36,755 nt of DNA from NCBI GenBank assembly GCA_018262835.1, contig JADFDP010000019.1:1-36755 (forward strand). The letters run 5' to 3'. Position 1 is the first letter of the stretch. Each line of letters begins with the position of its first letter. Below the pieces are notes generated by a model. That model was not told the origin of the DNA, made no database searches, and worked only from the letters and a program-made list of their open reading frames with translations. Position numbers and translations under genes: made by a program. This document shows, piece after piece, positions 15,996-23,326 of the stretch. Origin of the DNA: Candidatus Aminicenantota bacterium. Its GTDB lineage: Bacteria > Acidobacteriota > Aminicenantia > UBA2199.

Positions 15996-16595
15996 ATGTG
16001 GAACAACCGCTTTTCCCTGGAGCAGATGAGGGCGAACGCCCGCATTGCGCCCATGCGGACGGAGAAGGGCCGGGCGCGCGGGATCCTGTTCCTTTTCACC
16101 ATTTTCGGCGTGGCCTTCTGCATCAGCCTGCTGTACCAGGCCATGCGCCCGATCATGCGCCTGGGCGGCATGGTCGCCAGCGGCGGCCCCTACGCCATCG
16201 AGCATCCCGCCCCCTCCTGGGTGTGGGTCATGCCGGTCGCCATCATCATCGGCATGGCTTGTTTTTTCCTCAACCTTTTCAGCGGCCCCGATCCCGATGG
16301 CGTCAACTTGATGCCGCTGGCCTGGCCGGCGCTATTTCTTTCGCTGGGCTGGAATTTCCTGGAGTTCGCTTTTGCGCCTCCCGGCGGCGGTTTTGCCTGG
16401 GGTTGGCTGGTCTGCGGCGTGACATTCGTTCTGATGGGCGGCTTGCCCCTGCTGTTTGCTTTCAGGCCGGTGCGGGATAAGATAAAACTCAGGCTGCAGA
16501 ACGGTGTCGGCATGGGACCGTACCTGGTGCAGTGGCTGCTGGTGGCCGCCGGGATCATTGCTGCCGGTTATTTTTTTAAAAATATCGTGGCTTGA
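15996..16595 (+). CDS. Conserved-looking membrane protein of unknown function
   Basis: A 199-aa protein started at the ATG at 15996 after AAGGAGGAG. About five membrane-spanning stretches are visible: near 28-46 (GILFLFTIFGVAFCISLLY), 74-94, about 106-122, 129-150 and a final one (VQWLLVAAGIIAAGYFF). A short basic N-terminus suggests the cytoplasmic side. I do not recognise the family. It is followed after 3 bases by the helix-hairpin-helix gene, so the three genes at 15996-17309 are probably one transcript; a functional link to DNA repair is not evident from the sequence. Confidence 0.75.
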   Translation: MWNNRFSLEQMRANARIAPMRTEKGRARGILFLFTIFGVAFCISLLYQAMRPIMRLGGMVASGGPYAIEHPAPSWVWVMPVAIIIGMACFFLNLFSGPDPDGVNLMPLAWPALFLSLGWNFLEFAFAPPGGGFAWGWLVCGVTFVLMGGLPLLFAFRPVRDKIKLRLQNGVGMGPYLVQWLLVAAGIIAAGYFFKNIVA

Positions 16596-16598
16596 ACC

Positions 16599-16892
16599 AT
16601 GAAAACCCATGTTGTTTCCAAAGCCGATTCCCTGCGTTCCTTGCCCAATATCGGCCCGGTGATCGAAAAGAAGCTGAAGCGGATCGGAATATTCAGCAAA
16701 GAGGATTTCCTGTGCCGCGATCCGTATGAAATCTTCGACGCGTTGCGCCGGGAAATCGATCCCACCTTGTGCCGTTGCGCCCTGGCCTCATTGGTCGGCG
16801 CCAAGCTCGGGCAGCCCTGGCACCGGATCACCAAGGCCACGGCCCGGGAATATGAAAAACGCCACCCGGACCATGTTTGGGGGAAATGCTGA
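16599..16892 (+). CDS. Small helix-hairpin-helix protein (Cdd1 / 'pathogenicity locus' family)
   Basis: A 97-aa protein with a helix-hairpin-helix start, LRSLPNIGPVIEKKLKRIGI (12-31), then LCRDPYEIFDALRREID and a C-terminal PWHRITKATAREYEKRHP region. Length and order fit the Cdd1 family, also annotated as mitomycin-resistance-like, whose members are thought to bind DNA but lack a defined activity. It is 3 bases after the upstream stop and 3 bases before the alkyltransferase-like gene, an arrangement that suggests a common DNA-related role for the last two. Confidence 0.75.
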   Translation: MKTHVVSKADSLRSLPNIGPVIEKKLKRIGIFSKEDFLCRDPYEIFDALRREIDPTLCRCALASLVGAKLGQPWHRITKATAREYEKRHPDHVWGKC

Positions 16893-16895
16893 GCC

Positions 16896-17309
16896 ATGGC
16901 GCGCGCGCTGCGCTCGAAGCTGGCGAGCCATACCTTATGGAAAGGGCGGCGGCCCGCTGCCCCTTCTTCGGGGACCTTCACGGCCGACCCTTTCTGCGCG
17001 TCTGTCCGTCAATGGATCGCAGCCATTCCGGCAGGAAAAGTAGCCACTTACGGCCAGATCGCCCATCTGGCCGGCAAGCCCTGGGGGGCACGCCAGGTGG
17101 CCTGGATCCTCCATTCCCAGTCGGACAAGTACCGGCTGCCCTGGCAGCGGGTGATCGGCGCCAATGGCCGGATCTCGCTGCCGCCGGGCAAGGGTTTCGC
17201 CGAACAGCGCCGCCTGTTGACGGTTGAAGGGGTGGCGGTGGCTGGGAGCGGCCGCATCGACCTGAATGTTTATCGCTGGCTGGCCGAGGATGAATTTCCC
17301 GCTGAATGA
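16896..17309 (+). CDS. Alkyltransferase-like protein (ATL), MGMT fold without the active Cys
   Basis: A 137-aa protein. Residues from about 35 on match the DNA-binding domain of O6-alkylguanine transferases: FCASVRQWIAAIPAGKVATYG, GARQVAWILHS and PWQRVIGANGRIS. In active transferases the motif is PCHRV; here the Cys is Trp, as in ATL proteins, which bind alkylated bases and flag them for nucleotide excision repair without repairing them. The first 30 or so residues are low-complexity and may be an overlong start; no better start with a ribosome site was found. Last gene before the terminator at 17311. Confidence 0.83.
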   Translation: MARALRSKLASHTLWKGRRPAAPSSGTFTADPFCASVRQWIAAIPAGKVATYGQIAHLAGKPWGARQVAWILHSQSDKYRLPWQRVIGANGRISLPPGKGFAEQRRLLTVEGVAVAGSGRIDLNVYRWLAEDEFPAE

Positions 17310-17343
17310 AAAAGGGACCGGCCGGGCCGGCCCCTGATTTTTC
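17309..17343. terminator. Bidirectional Rho-independent terminator
   Basis: A GC-rich hairpin at 17314-17334 (about 8 pairs plus one A-C mismatch, 3-base loop) is followed on the plus strand by TGATTTTTC and preceded by AAAAA, which reads as a T-run on the minus strand. It separates the convergent genes at 16896 and 17357 and can serve both. Confidence 0.75.
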
Positions 17344-17356
17344 TGCTTAAACCGGT

Positions 17357-18244
17357 TTATTTTGTTTTGCGCAGCAGGATGTCGCCGTTGAAGGTTTTCA
17401 GCGTGATCTCCTGGCCGCCGCCGTTGATGGTGCCGGTGACGGCATTCTCAAAAGTCACCCGGTAGCGCCCGCCATGTGAACGCTTGTCTTCGACTGTTTT
17501 CTGAGGCGTTGTTTTCATGGCAAGTTCGAAATCGCTGTATATTTCTCCCTGGTTGTCGATCTTCAGCTTGAGGCTGGCTTTTGTGTCGGCCGGAAGCGTC
17601 ACGTCGACATCGCCATTGAGGGTGATCAGGGACATGGCCTTGCCGGGGTCGATTTTGTTGAAGCTGACGCGGATGTCTCCGTTCACGGTTTGGGCCACGG
17701 CCGAACCGCTGATGCGAGACAGGGTGATGGCGCCGTTGACGTTTTCGACTTCGAATTCCCCGCGGACGTTTTCCACCGTGATGCTGCCGCCGTTAACGCA
17801 ATGCAGCTTCAGCGATGTGGCCCAGGGAACCTGGACGACCAGGTCGATGGATGCTTTCCAGGAGCTGGTTTCGATCTTCATGATATTGTTGTCTTCTTCC
17901 ACGCTCCAACCGGCGGCGGTGCTTTTCAGCTGGCGCATGCCCGCGTGCTTGTCCTTTCTCGCGTCCCTATCATCATCGATCTCGTCCTCATCTTTTTCAT
18001 CGTCTTCTTCATCCTCATCCGCGATGACGCGGCCGCGCGGCTTGGCCTCGACGATCACTTCCTTGCCGTCATAGCCCTTGACGATGATGCCGCCGTTGAT
18101 CAGGCTGGCCTTGACCAGGCCGGGCTTGCCCGGATCGCTGAAGGGAACGACGACGCGGTCAGGTGACGCAGCCTGGCTCCACAGCGCGGCGGTGGCAGCC
18201 GCCAGGACCAGGAGCAAGAAAAATACTTTTTTCATAGTTGTCAT
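17357..18244 (-). CDS. Exported DUF4097-type beta-helix protein (second of a pair)
   Basis: A 295-aa protein with a signal peptide (MKKVFFLLLVLAAATAALWSQA) and repeating beta-strand units of the DUF4097 kind: NGGIIVKGYDGKEVIVEA, NGGSITVENVRGEFEVENVNG, VNGDIRV, LNGDVDVTL and FNGDILL. An acidic patch of Asp/Glu (about 75-92) interrupts the first repeats. The start is at 18244, with AAGGAG correctly spaced; a second ATG lies 9 bases on. The role is unknown; such proteins often sit beside ECF sigma or other envelope-stress genes, as here. It is 16 bases downstream of its paralogue. Confidence 0.8.
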   Translation of the reverse strand: MTTMKKVFFLLLVLAAATAALWSQAASPDRVVVPFSDPGKPGLVKASLINGGIIVKGYDGKEVIVEAKPRGRVIADEDEEDDEKDEDEIDDDRDARKDKHAGMRQLKSTAAGWSVEEDNNIMKIETSSWKASIDLVVQVPWATSLKLHCVNGGSITVENVRGEFEVENVNGAITLSRISGSAVAQTVNGDIRVSFNKIDPGKAMSLITLNGDVDVTLPADTKASLKLKIDNQGEIYSDFELAMKTTPQKTVEDKRSHGGRYRVTFENAVTGTINGGGQEITLKTFNGDILLRKTK

Positions 18245-18260
18245 GTAGATCTCCTTATAT

Positions 18261-19115
18261 CTAGTTGCTTTTGCCGGCGATGACGATATCGCCGTTCAGC
18301 GTTTCCATCTTGATCTCGGGCCCGCCATTGCCCACGCGCACGCCCTGGAAGCTGTGGCTGCGGTAGACATAGTGGCCTTTTTCCCGCTTTTCCGTTCCCG
18401 CCCTGGCCGGCAGGTAGCTGACCGGGAAATCGGTGAAAATTTCGCCGTTGAAGGTCTTCAGCTGGAAATCGGCGGCGAGGCCGGGGAGGAAGTTGATATC
18501 CAGGTCGCCGTTAATCGTGGAGAAAACGCAGGCGGCGGCGGGGTTTTCCCGGAAAACGGTGCGGATGCGGCCGTTGACCGTCTTGCAGTTGACCGGGCCC
18601 GAGATGCCTTTCATCTCAATGTGGCCGTTGACGTTGCGGATGGTGAAATCTCCCTTGACGTTCTGCACCAGGATGTCGCCGGCATTGACGGTTTTCAGGA
18701 TCAGGTTGGTTTGCTTCGGAACCTCCAGCGTGAAATCATAGGTCACTACATAATCGCGGTCGGGCCGGTCATGGGAGCCGTTGCGGCAGCGAAAAGGGCC
18801 GTCGACATAAATATCCAACTGGTTGTCCTTTTCGGCCATTTCCAGGGTGACTTCGCGTTCGGCCTTGAGCAGGTCGTCCTGGCTGTCGGCGCGCAGGCTT
18901 TTTTTCGCCTCCAGGCGCACCGAGGTCGCTGACGCGCCGCTGACGGTGATTGAACCAAAAACATTGTCGATCTTGACGGTCTTTTCCTTTTCGGGAAAAC
19001 TGAACTGGAAAACCTGCTGGATGGCGTCTTTTTTCTCCAGGCGGTATGTCTCGTGACCCGATACCAGGGCCGGGATCAGAAAAATCAGCAGCAGGGCCGG
19101 GATTAATTTTTTCAT
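18261..19115 (-). CDS. Exported DUF4097-type beta-helix protein (first of a pair)
   Basis: A 284-aa protein with a signal peptide (LIPALLLIFLIPALVSG) and DUF4097-type repeats (VNAGDILVQNVKGDFTIRNVNG, TVNGRIRTVF, TINGDLDINF, TFNGEIFTDF, TLNGDIVIAG). The strong GGAGG ribosome site precedes the ATG at 19115. It is preceded by a copy of the TGTAACC/GGTATT promoter (19150-19177), so it can be transcribed apart from the sigma factor. Probably periplasmic or surface-exposed; function unknown. Confidence 0.8.
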   Translation of the reverse strand: MKKLIPALLLIFLIPALVSGHETYRLEKKDAIQQVFQFSFPEKEKTVKIDNVFGSITVSGASATSVRLEAKKSLRADSQDDLLKAEREVTLEMAEKDNQLDIYVDGPFRCRNGSHDRPDRDYVVTYDFTLEVPKQTNLILKTVNAGDILVQNVKGDFTIRNVNGHIEMKGISGPVNCKTVNGRIRTVFRENPAAACVFSTINGDLDINFLPGLAADFQLKTFNGEIFTDFPVSYLPARAGTEKREKGHYVYRSHSFQGVRVGNGGPEIKMETLNGDIVIAGKSN

Positions 19116-19149
19116 TTTACCTCCTTGCCTCTTGGGCGTTCAGGGAGGT

Positions 19150-19177
19150 AATACCCGGCCGCAGCACAAAGGTTACA
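19150..19177 (-). promoter_or_regulatory. Probable ECF-sigma promoter before the DUF4097 pair
   Basis: On the minus strand, TGTAACC (19177-19171) and GGTATT (19155-19150) are separated by exactly 15 bases, as in the copy before the sigma gene (20634-20661). Both also share TTT after the first element. The predicted start is near 19143, giving a leader of about 28 bases to the ATG at 19115. Confidence 0.65.
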
Positions 19178-19217
19178 GCCGGAGAGGGCGAGGAAGCGGT
19201 TTTTTCCCTTCGCGGGC

Positions 19218-20054
19218 TCATATGATTTTATTGATGCCAAGCTGGGCTCTTTGCTGGACTTCGGGGATGATCTTCTTGTCGGTCAGCAGTTTCTTTAAGG
19301 CCGCCGCGGCGCGCCTTTCCTTGAGCGACACCATCAAGTCGATCAGGGCGATCTGCACCAATGGCGAACTCTGTTGGCCCAGCGCTGCGGTCAAGGCCGC
19401 GCGCACCGGCTCGCGGTCGCTGAACAGGTACAGGGCGTCCACCGCTGAAAGGCGCACGTTGACGCTGGGGTCGTTGTGCAAAGTTTCCAGCAGTGCCGCG
19501 ATCAGGGCCGGGGCGGGGTCCTGCACGCGGGAGGTCAGTGCAATTCCCTGCAAGCGGGCGGATGCCGAGGGCTGGTTGAGAAGCGAGAGGGTCATCTGCT
19601 GCTGCAGGTTGTTGACTTCCCGGCTCAGGCGTTCGAGCTTTCCGGGATCGTTCTTTTGGCCGCCGCCCATGAAGAACCCGGCGCCGAATCCGGCAATGAC
19701 GATCAGGGTCGCGGCCGCCAGGCGCAGGGCCGGGGCGGCGGGGCGCAGAACCCGCGCCGCCGGGCGCAAGTCCGGCAGAAAACGGCGCAGTTGCCGCCGC
19801 CACGATTGCGGAACGGCATGGGCCGCTTCAAGGCGGTGGAGTTCGAGCTGGCGGTAAAAATTTCGGCGCAGCTCCGGGCTGGGCTGCTCCTCGGGCAAAA
19901 TGCCCAGGCGGGTCCAGGTTTCGTGCAGCTCCTGCCATTCCTGCCAGCAGGCGGGGCAGGAATGCAGGTGTTGCCTGAGCTCTTCGGCCTGGCCGCCTTC
20001 GAGGCCATCGTGGAGCAAATCCGGTATCCGTTTTTTGGCTTCCTGGCAGTTCAT
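19218..20054 (-). CDS. Zinc-finger anti-sigma factor fused to HEAT-like repeats
   Basis: A 278-aa protein. The first 40 residues hold the anti-sigma zinc-finger pattern C3...H29-x3-C33-x2-C36. A membrane segment follows (about 109-131, LRLAAATLIVIAGFGAGFF), then a short coiled-coil-like stretch (LERLSREVNNLQQQM) and a C-terminal set of HEAT-type helices (DPSVNVRLSAVDALYLF, SSPLVQIALIDLMVSL). It should hold the sigma factor at 20051 at the inner membrane until a signal is sensed by the outer HEAT part. Its start overlaps the sigma stop (ATGA), supporting pair production. The HEAT extension is not part of the simplest anti-sigma factors. Confidence 0.82.
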   Translation of the reverse strand: MNCQEAKKRIPDLLHDGLEGGQAEELRQHLHSCPACWQEWQELHETWTRLGILPEEQPSPELRRNFYRQLELHRLEAAHAVPQSWRRQLRRFLPDLRPAARVLRPAAPALRLAAATLIVIAGFGAGFFMGGGQKNDPGKLERLSREVNNLQQQMTLSLLNQPSASARLQGIALTSRVQDPAPALIAALLETLHNDPSVNVRLSAVDALYLFSDREPVRAALTAALGQQSSPLVQIALIDLMVSLKERRAAAALKKLLTDKKIIPEVQQRAQLGINKII

Positions 20055-20599
20055 CGTGTTCCTCCTTGCAGGTCCAGGTAATGCCGGCGCAGGTCCTTGA
20101 GCGAGCGGTGCACCTGCACCTTCACCGATTCGACGCTGCAGGCGAGCAGGGTGGCGATCTCCTGGTATTTCAGGTCCTGAAAGCGCGACAGCAGCAGCAC
20201 TTCGCGCTTGCGCAGCGGCAACCTTTCCAATGCCCTGGACAGCAGGTCGGCCTCCTGTTCGCTTTCGGCTTTTTGCGGCGGCAGGGGCTGAGGGCTGGGT
20301 TCCTGCTCCCAGACCTCGTCGATGGAAATTTCCGGGCGGCGGGCGCGCAGGTGGTCGATATGGGCGTTGCGGCCGATCTGGTACATCCAGGTGGAGAACT
20401 TGCTGTCGCCGCGGTAGGTGAGGCGGTATTTGAGTATGCGCAGAAATACCTCCTGCACCAGGTCTTCGCTCACCGGGCGGCTGGCGGTCAGGCGCAGAAA
20501 AAAATTGAACAGGCGGACGTGGTGCCTTTCAAAGAGGATGGCCAGCATTTCCACCCGGCCTTCCCGCACCTGCGCCATCACCTGATCATCGTCCGGCAT
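20051..20599 (-). CDS. ECF-family RNA polymerase sigma factor
   Basis: A 182-aa sigma factor with region 2 (FERHHVRLFNFFLRLTASRPVSEDLVQEVFLRIL, then FSTWMYQIGRNAHIDHLR) and region 4 (ERLPLRKREVLLLSRFQDLKYQEIATLLACSVESVKVQVHRSLKDLR). The ATG at 20599 has GGGAG at good spacing; a GTG 6 bases earlier does not. A proline-rich linker (PSPQPLPPQ) joins the two regions. It is upstream of its anti-sigma partner and the DUF4097 pair, and has a promoter matching the one in front of that pair, so it probably controls itself. Confidence 0.92.
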   Translation of the reverse strand: MPDDDQVMAQVREGRVEMLAILFERHHVRLFNFFLRLTASRPVSEDLVQEVFLRILKYRLTYRGDSKFSTWMYQIGRNAHIDHLRARRPEISIDEVWEQEPSPQPLPPQKAESEQEADLLSRALERLPLRKREVLLLSRFQDLKYQEIATLLACSVESVKVQVHRSLKDLRRHYLDLQGGTR

Positions 20600-20633
20600 C
20601 GCCACTCCCTTGTTTTGTTTTCATTATAAAAGG

Positions 20634-20661
20634 AATACCTGCATTTGGCAAAAAGGTTACA
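20634..20661 (-). promoter_or_regulatory. Probable autoregulated ECF-sigma promoter
   Basis: On the minus strand, TGTAACC (20661-20655), 15 bases, then GGTATT (20639-20634). The spacing and both elements are the same as at 19150-19177. Start near 20627, about 28 bases before the sigma ATG. Confidence 0.65.
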
Positions 20662-20704
20662 AATAACTATCGGGCCTTTAGGGCATCAGCGCGGCCCGGT
20701 GAAA

Positions 20705-20733
20705 TTGACTTTAGCTGGGGGAACCAGTATGAT
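20705..20733 (+). promoter_or_regulatory. Sigma-70-type promoter for the NtrC-like activator
   Basis: A -35 TTGACT (20705-20710), 17-base spacer and -10 TATGAT (20728-20733). The predicted start near 20740 leaves about 10 bases before the ATG at 20750. It makes the upstream in-frame ATG at 20729 unlikely, since that codon would not be transcribed. Confidence 0.5.
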
Positions 20734-20749
20734 AAAAAAAGGGGAAGCC

Positions 20750-22171
20750 ATGGACGAAAAGCGCAATGATCCATTGCCCATATTGCTGGTCGACGACGAA
20801 ACCCAGGTCCTGCTTCTTTACAGCGGCCTGCTCAAGGGAGCCGGGATCGAAACGGTCGTCACCCTGGATGACAGCCGCCGCGTGCTCCCGTTCCTGCGGG
20901 AGAACCGGGCCGCGGCCGTGCTGACCGACATGAACATGCCCTTTCTCGGCGGCCGGGAGCTGCTGACCCAGATCAAGCAGGAGTTTCCGGAAGTGCCGGT
21001 CCTGATCGTCACCGGCGTGAACGATATCGGGACCGCGGTCGAGTGCATGCGCCTGGGAGCCAGCGACTACCTGGTCAAGCCGGTGGAAAAAAGCCGCCTG
21101 ATCTCCAGTTTGCAGCGCACCCTGGAAATCGCGCGCTTGCAGGATCAAGTGTCATCCCTTACCCGGCACTTGCTGAGTGAAGGCCTGCGCACTCCCGGCG
21201 CTTTCGCCCACCTGGTCACCGGCAGCCGGAAAATGCTCGCCCTTTTCAAATACATCGAAGTCGTTGCCGAATCACCTTATCCCGCCCTGATCGTCGGGGA
21301 AACGGGTGTCGGCAAAGAACTGGTCGCGCGCGCTCTCCACCTGGCCGGCGACCCCCATCGCCCGTTCGTCGGCGTGAATGTGGCCGGGCTCGACGACAAC
21401 ATGTTCTCCGACACCCTCTTCGGCCACAAAAAGGGGGCCTTCACCGGTGCCGAAGCCCATCGCGACGGCCTGATCTCCCAGGCCCAGGACGGCACCCTAT
21501 TCCTTGATGAAATCGGCGATCTGAACCCCACTTCCCAGGTCAAGCTTCTGCGTCTCATCCAGGAAAAGGAGTATTATCCCCTGGGGATTGACCAGCCGAA
21601 AAAAACCAACGCCCGTATCGTCTGCTCGACCAACCACGACCTCAAGAAGCTGGTCGAAAAGGGGTCCTTCCGCAACGACCTTTATTTCCGGCTCAACACC
21701 CACGTGGTCGTCGTCCCGCCGCTGCGCGAACGCAGGGATGACATCCCGATGCTCCTGGGCCATTTCCTGGAAGAATCGGCTCAAGCGCTGCGCAAGCGGA
21801 TTCCGACGACGCCGCCCGAACTGTTGGCCCTCCTTGCCGCCTACGATTTTCCGGGCAATGTCCGCGAACTGCAGACCCTGGTTGCCGACGCCGTCTCCCG
21901 CCACCGTGCCGGGGTGCTTTCCATGGAAAGCTTCCGCAAAGCGATCGGCGCCGGTTCTCTGAATGCTTCAGCCAAGGGCCCGGATGCGGCGGGCCTGAGC
22001 ACCGAAGCCTATCTGGCGAACCTACCGACCCTCAAGCAGGCCGAGGAATTTCTGATCCGCCGTGCCCTGGAACAGGCCAAGGACAACCAAGGCATCGCCG
22101 CCTCGCTGTTGGGGGTTACCCGCCAGGCCCTGAACAAGCGCCTGGTGCGCGAAAAGAAAAAAAAATCCTGA
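20750..22171 (+). CDS. NtrC-type sigma-54-dependent response regulator
   Basis: A 473-aa protein with three parts. The receiver domain (about 9-125) has DD15-16, phosphoacceptor Asp60 (LTDMNMP) and Lys110. The AAA+ domain has Walker A GETGVGKE (183-190), GAFTGA (229-234, the loop that contacts sigma-54), Walker B LFLDEIGD and an arginine region (FRNDLYFRL). The C-terminal Fis-type helix-turn-helix is DNQGIAASLLGVTRQALNKRL. Its receiver suggests a histidine kinase partner, perhaps one of the kinases at 24091-35572. Immediately downstream is a good -24/-12 promoter (22421), the most likely target. AGGGGAA precedes the chosen ATG. Confidence 0.93.
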   Translation: MDEKRNDPLPILLVDDETQVLLLYSGLLKGAGIETVVTLDDSRRVLPFLRENRAAAVLTDMNMPFLGGRELLTQIKQEFPEVPVLIVTGVNDIGTAVECMRLGASDYLVKPVEKSRLISSLQRTLEIARLQDQVSSLTRHLLSEGLRTPGAFAHLVTGSRKMLALFKYIEVVAESPYPALIVGETGVGKELVARALHLAGDPHRPFVGVNVAGLDDNMFSDTLFGHKKGAFTGAEAHRDGLISQAQDGTLFLDEIGDLNPTSQVKLLRLIQEKEYYPLGIDQPKKTNARIVCSTNHDLKKLVEKGSFRNDLYFRLNTHVVVVPPLRERRDDIPMLLGHFLEESAQALRKRIPTTPPELLALLAAYDFPGNVRELQTLVADAVSRHRAGVLSMESFRKAIGAGSLNASAKGPDAAGLSTEAYLANLPTLKQAEEFLIRRALEQAKDNQGIAASLLGVTRQALNKRLVREKKKKS

Positions 22172-22420
22172 AAGCCGGCTGAAATCCTCCAGACGCCGCG
22201 GCATCCTCTTTTCCATTTTAAACCGATTCCCCCACACCCTGCGCCATTCGTTTCTTATGGACAAAAGTTGCTTGCTTGGTGAATACCCTGTGATATAGAG
22301 CGTCTCCGGCTCATTGCTTTCGCGGGCTGCAATGTTTGTCGCGGCCGGCCTTTCTGCGGCATGGCATGGACATATAAAGCAAAATCATTGTCAGTAAAGC
22401 ATTTCGGGACATATTTGGAC

Positions 22421-22437
22421 TTGGTACGATCCGTGCA
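22421..22437 (+). promoter_or_regulatory. Sigma-54 (-24/-12) promoter
   Basis: TTGGTACGATCCGTGCA matches the consensus YTGGCACGRNNNTTGCW at 12 of the 14 defined positions, with GG and GC exactly 10 bases apart. Transcription should start near 22448, 25 bases before the ATG at 22473. The activator gene ends 250 bases upstream. The rest of the 22172-22420 gap shows no gene and no clear activator-binding repeat or terminator. Confidence 0.7.
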
Positions 22438-22468
22438 CCTCCTGGAGTGGAACAAACCACTGGAGGTG
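22436..22468 (+). repeat. Inverted repeat spanning the -12 region and ribosome site
   Basis: CACCTCC (22436-22442) and AGTGG (22446-22450) pair with CCACT (22457-22461) and GGAGGTG (22462-22468) around a 6-base loop, with TGG bulged. The 3' arm is the ribosome site of the gene at 22473. The sigma-54 start near 22448 would leave the left arm out of the message, so hiding of the ribosome site would only occur in read-through RNA. It may also be a DNA operator. Confidence 0.5.
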
Positions 22469-22472
22469 GACG

Positions 22473-23297
22473 ATGAAAAAAAGAACAATCAAGTCATTGG
22501 CGGTCGCGGTTTTACTGGCGGCTTTGCTCGCTTTTCCGGCCCACAAGCTCTCGGCGGTAACCGAGGGTACGATAATACTGGGAAATGTCATGGGCAGCGG
22601 GGTGACCACTCTGGTGCGCGGTTTCCTTCAGGGCCAGGTGCACAACTTCAAGGACGCGGTCAAGTGCCTGGCTTACGGGTCGGCTTCGGGATACGGCTTC
22701 TATCAATCAAAGAAACTGGTCGCCGCCGATCGCGTTTTCGGCGGCATCCTGCTGGCCAATCTCTCGGCCTCGGTGATAGACAATGTCACATCCGGAGAAG
22801 GACCGTTCTCCTATCTCGGCTTTTCCCTGCCCCTGGTTCGTATCGAGGTCGCCACGCCCTTGGCGCGGCAAAAACGTTCGCTGCTGCGGGTCACGGTGTC
22901 GCCGCGTGATGCCATCAGCCTGGCGCTCAGCTTTAAAAAGTCGGACCGGGTTTCGCTGCGCAACGGCATGCTGGCTTTCGAGGCCGACACGCCACTGGCC
23001 AGCCACGTTCTCGGCTGGGCCTACAGCCTTTTCCCCACCACGCTCAGCGGAACGGACGAGTCGGTTTACCGCCACGAAATGGTGCACGTAGTGCAGAGCC
23101 TGCAGCTCATGGCCGCGTCCCCGGAACCGTTTGTCAAGAGCTACCGGCGCGAAGAGGGCAAGGCCAAGCTGCTGAGCTTCGCCGGATTTCGCATGCAGGC
23201 CATCGGCCTGGCCAACGATCTGACCCTCTCCAAGGTCCAGTCCTATTCAAAATACTGGAGAGAGGCTGAAGCTTATCAGCTGGTACAATCCCTGTGA
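22473..23297 (+). CDS. Exported HExxH (zincin-type) putative metalloprotease
   Basis: A 274-aa protein with a signal peptide (about 1-28, ending KLSA) and a HEMVHVVQS motif (His201-Glu202-x2-His205), the zinc site of many metalloproteases. REAEAY (263-268) supplies possible Glu third ligands in gluzincin fashion. The middle contains small glycine-rich stretches and no further recognised domain. GGAGGTG precedes the ATG. It is the first gene of a sigma-54 operon ending in a RiPP-like precursor, so trimming of the exported peptide is an attractive role, but that is inferred. I cannot name the family; DUF4157-like proteins share the HE-x-x-H-VVQ pattern. Confidence 0.65.
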   Translation: MKKRTIKSLAVAVLLAALLAFPAHKLSAVTEGTIILGNVMGSGVTTLVRGFLQGQVHNFKDAVKCLAYGSASGYGFYQSKKLVAADRVFGGILLANLSASVIDNVTSGEGPFSYLGFSLPLVRIEVATPLARQKRSLLRVTVSPRDAISLALSFKKSDRVSLRNGMLAFEADTPLASHVLGWAYSLFPTTLSGTDESVYRHEMVHVVQSLQLMAASPEPFVKSYRREEGKAKLLSFAGFRMQAIGLANDLTLSKVQSYSKYWREAEAYQLVQSL

Positions 23298-23326
23298 TGG
23301 GGCGCAAGGAGAATCGGGGGGAAAAC

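Noticed and set aside
20645-20661. A -24/-12-like match (TTGGCAAAAAGGTTACA) before the NtrC-like gene
   Set aside because: The essential GC is AC, and the segment is better explained as the minus-strand ECF -35 element, matched by a second copy at 19171.
20649-20749. Upstream start codons for the NtrC-like regulator (20645 and 20729)
   Set aside because: The probable -10 box covers 20728-20733, so neither start would be in the transcript; the ATG at 20750 has a good ribosome site.
22436-22468. Terminator or riboswitch reading of the inverted repeat
   Set aside because: No T-run follows, the stem is interrupted, and the 3' arm is the ribosome site of the next gene.
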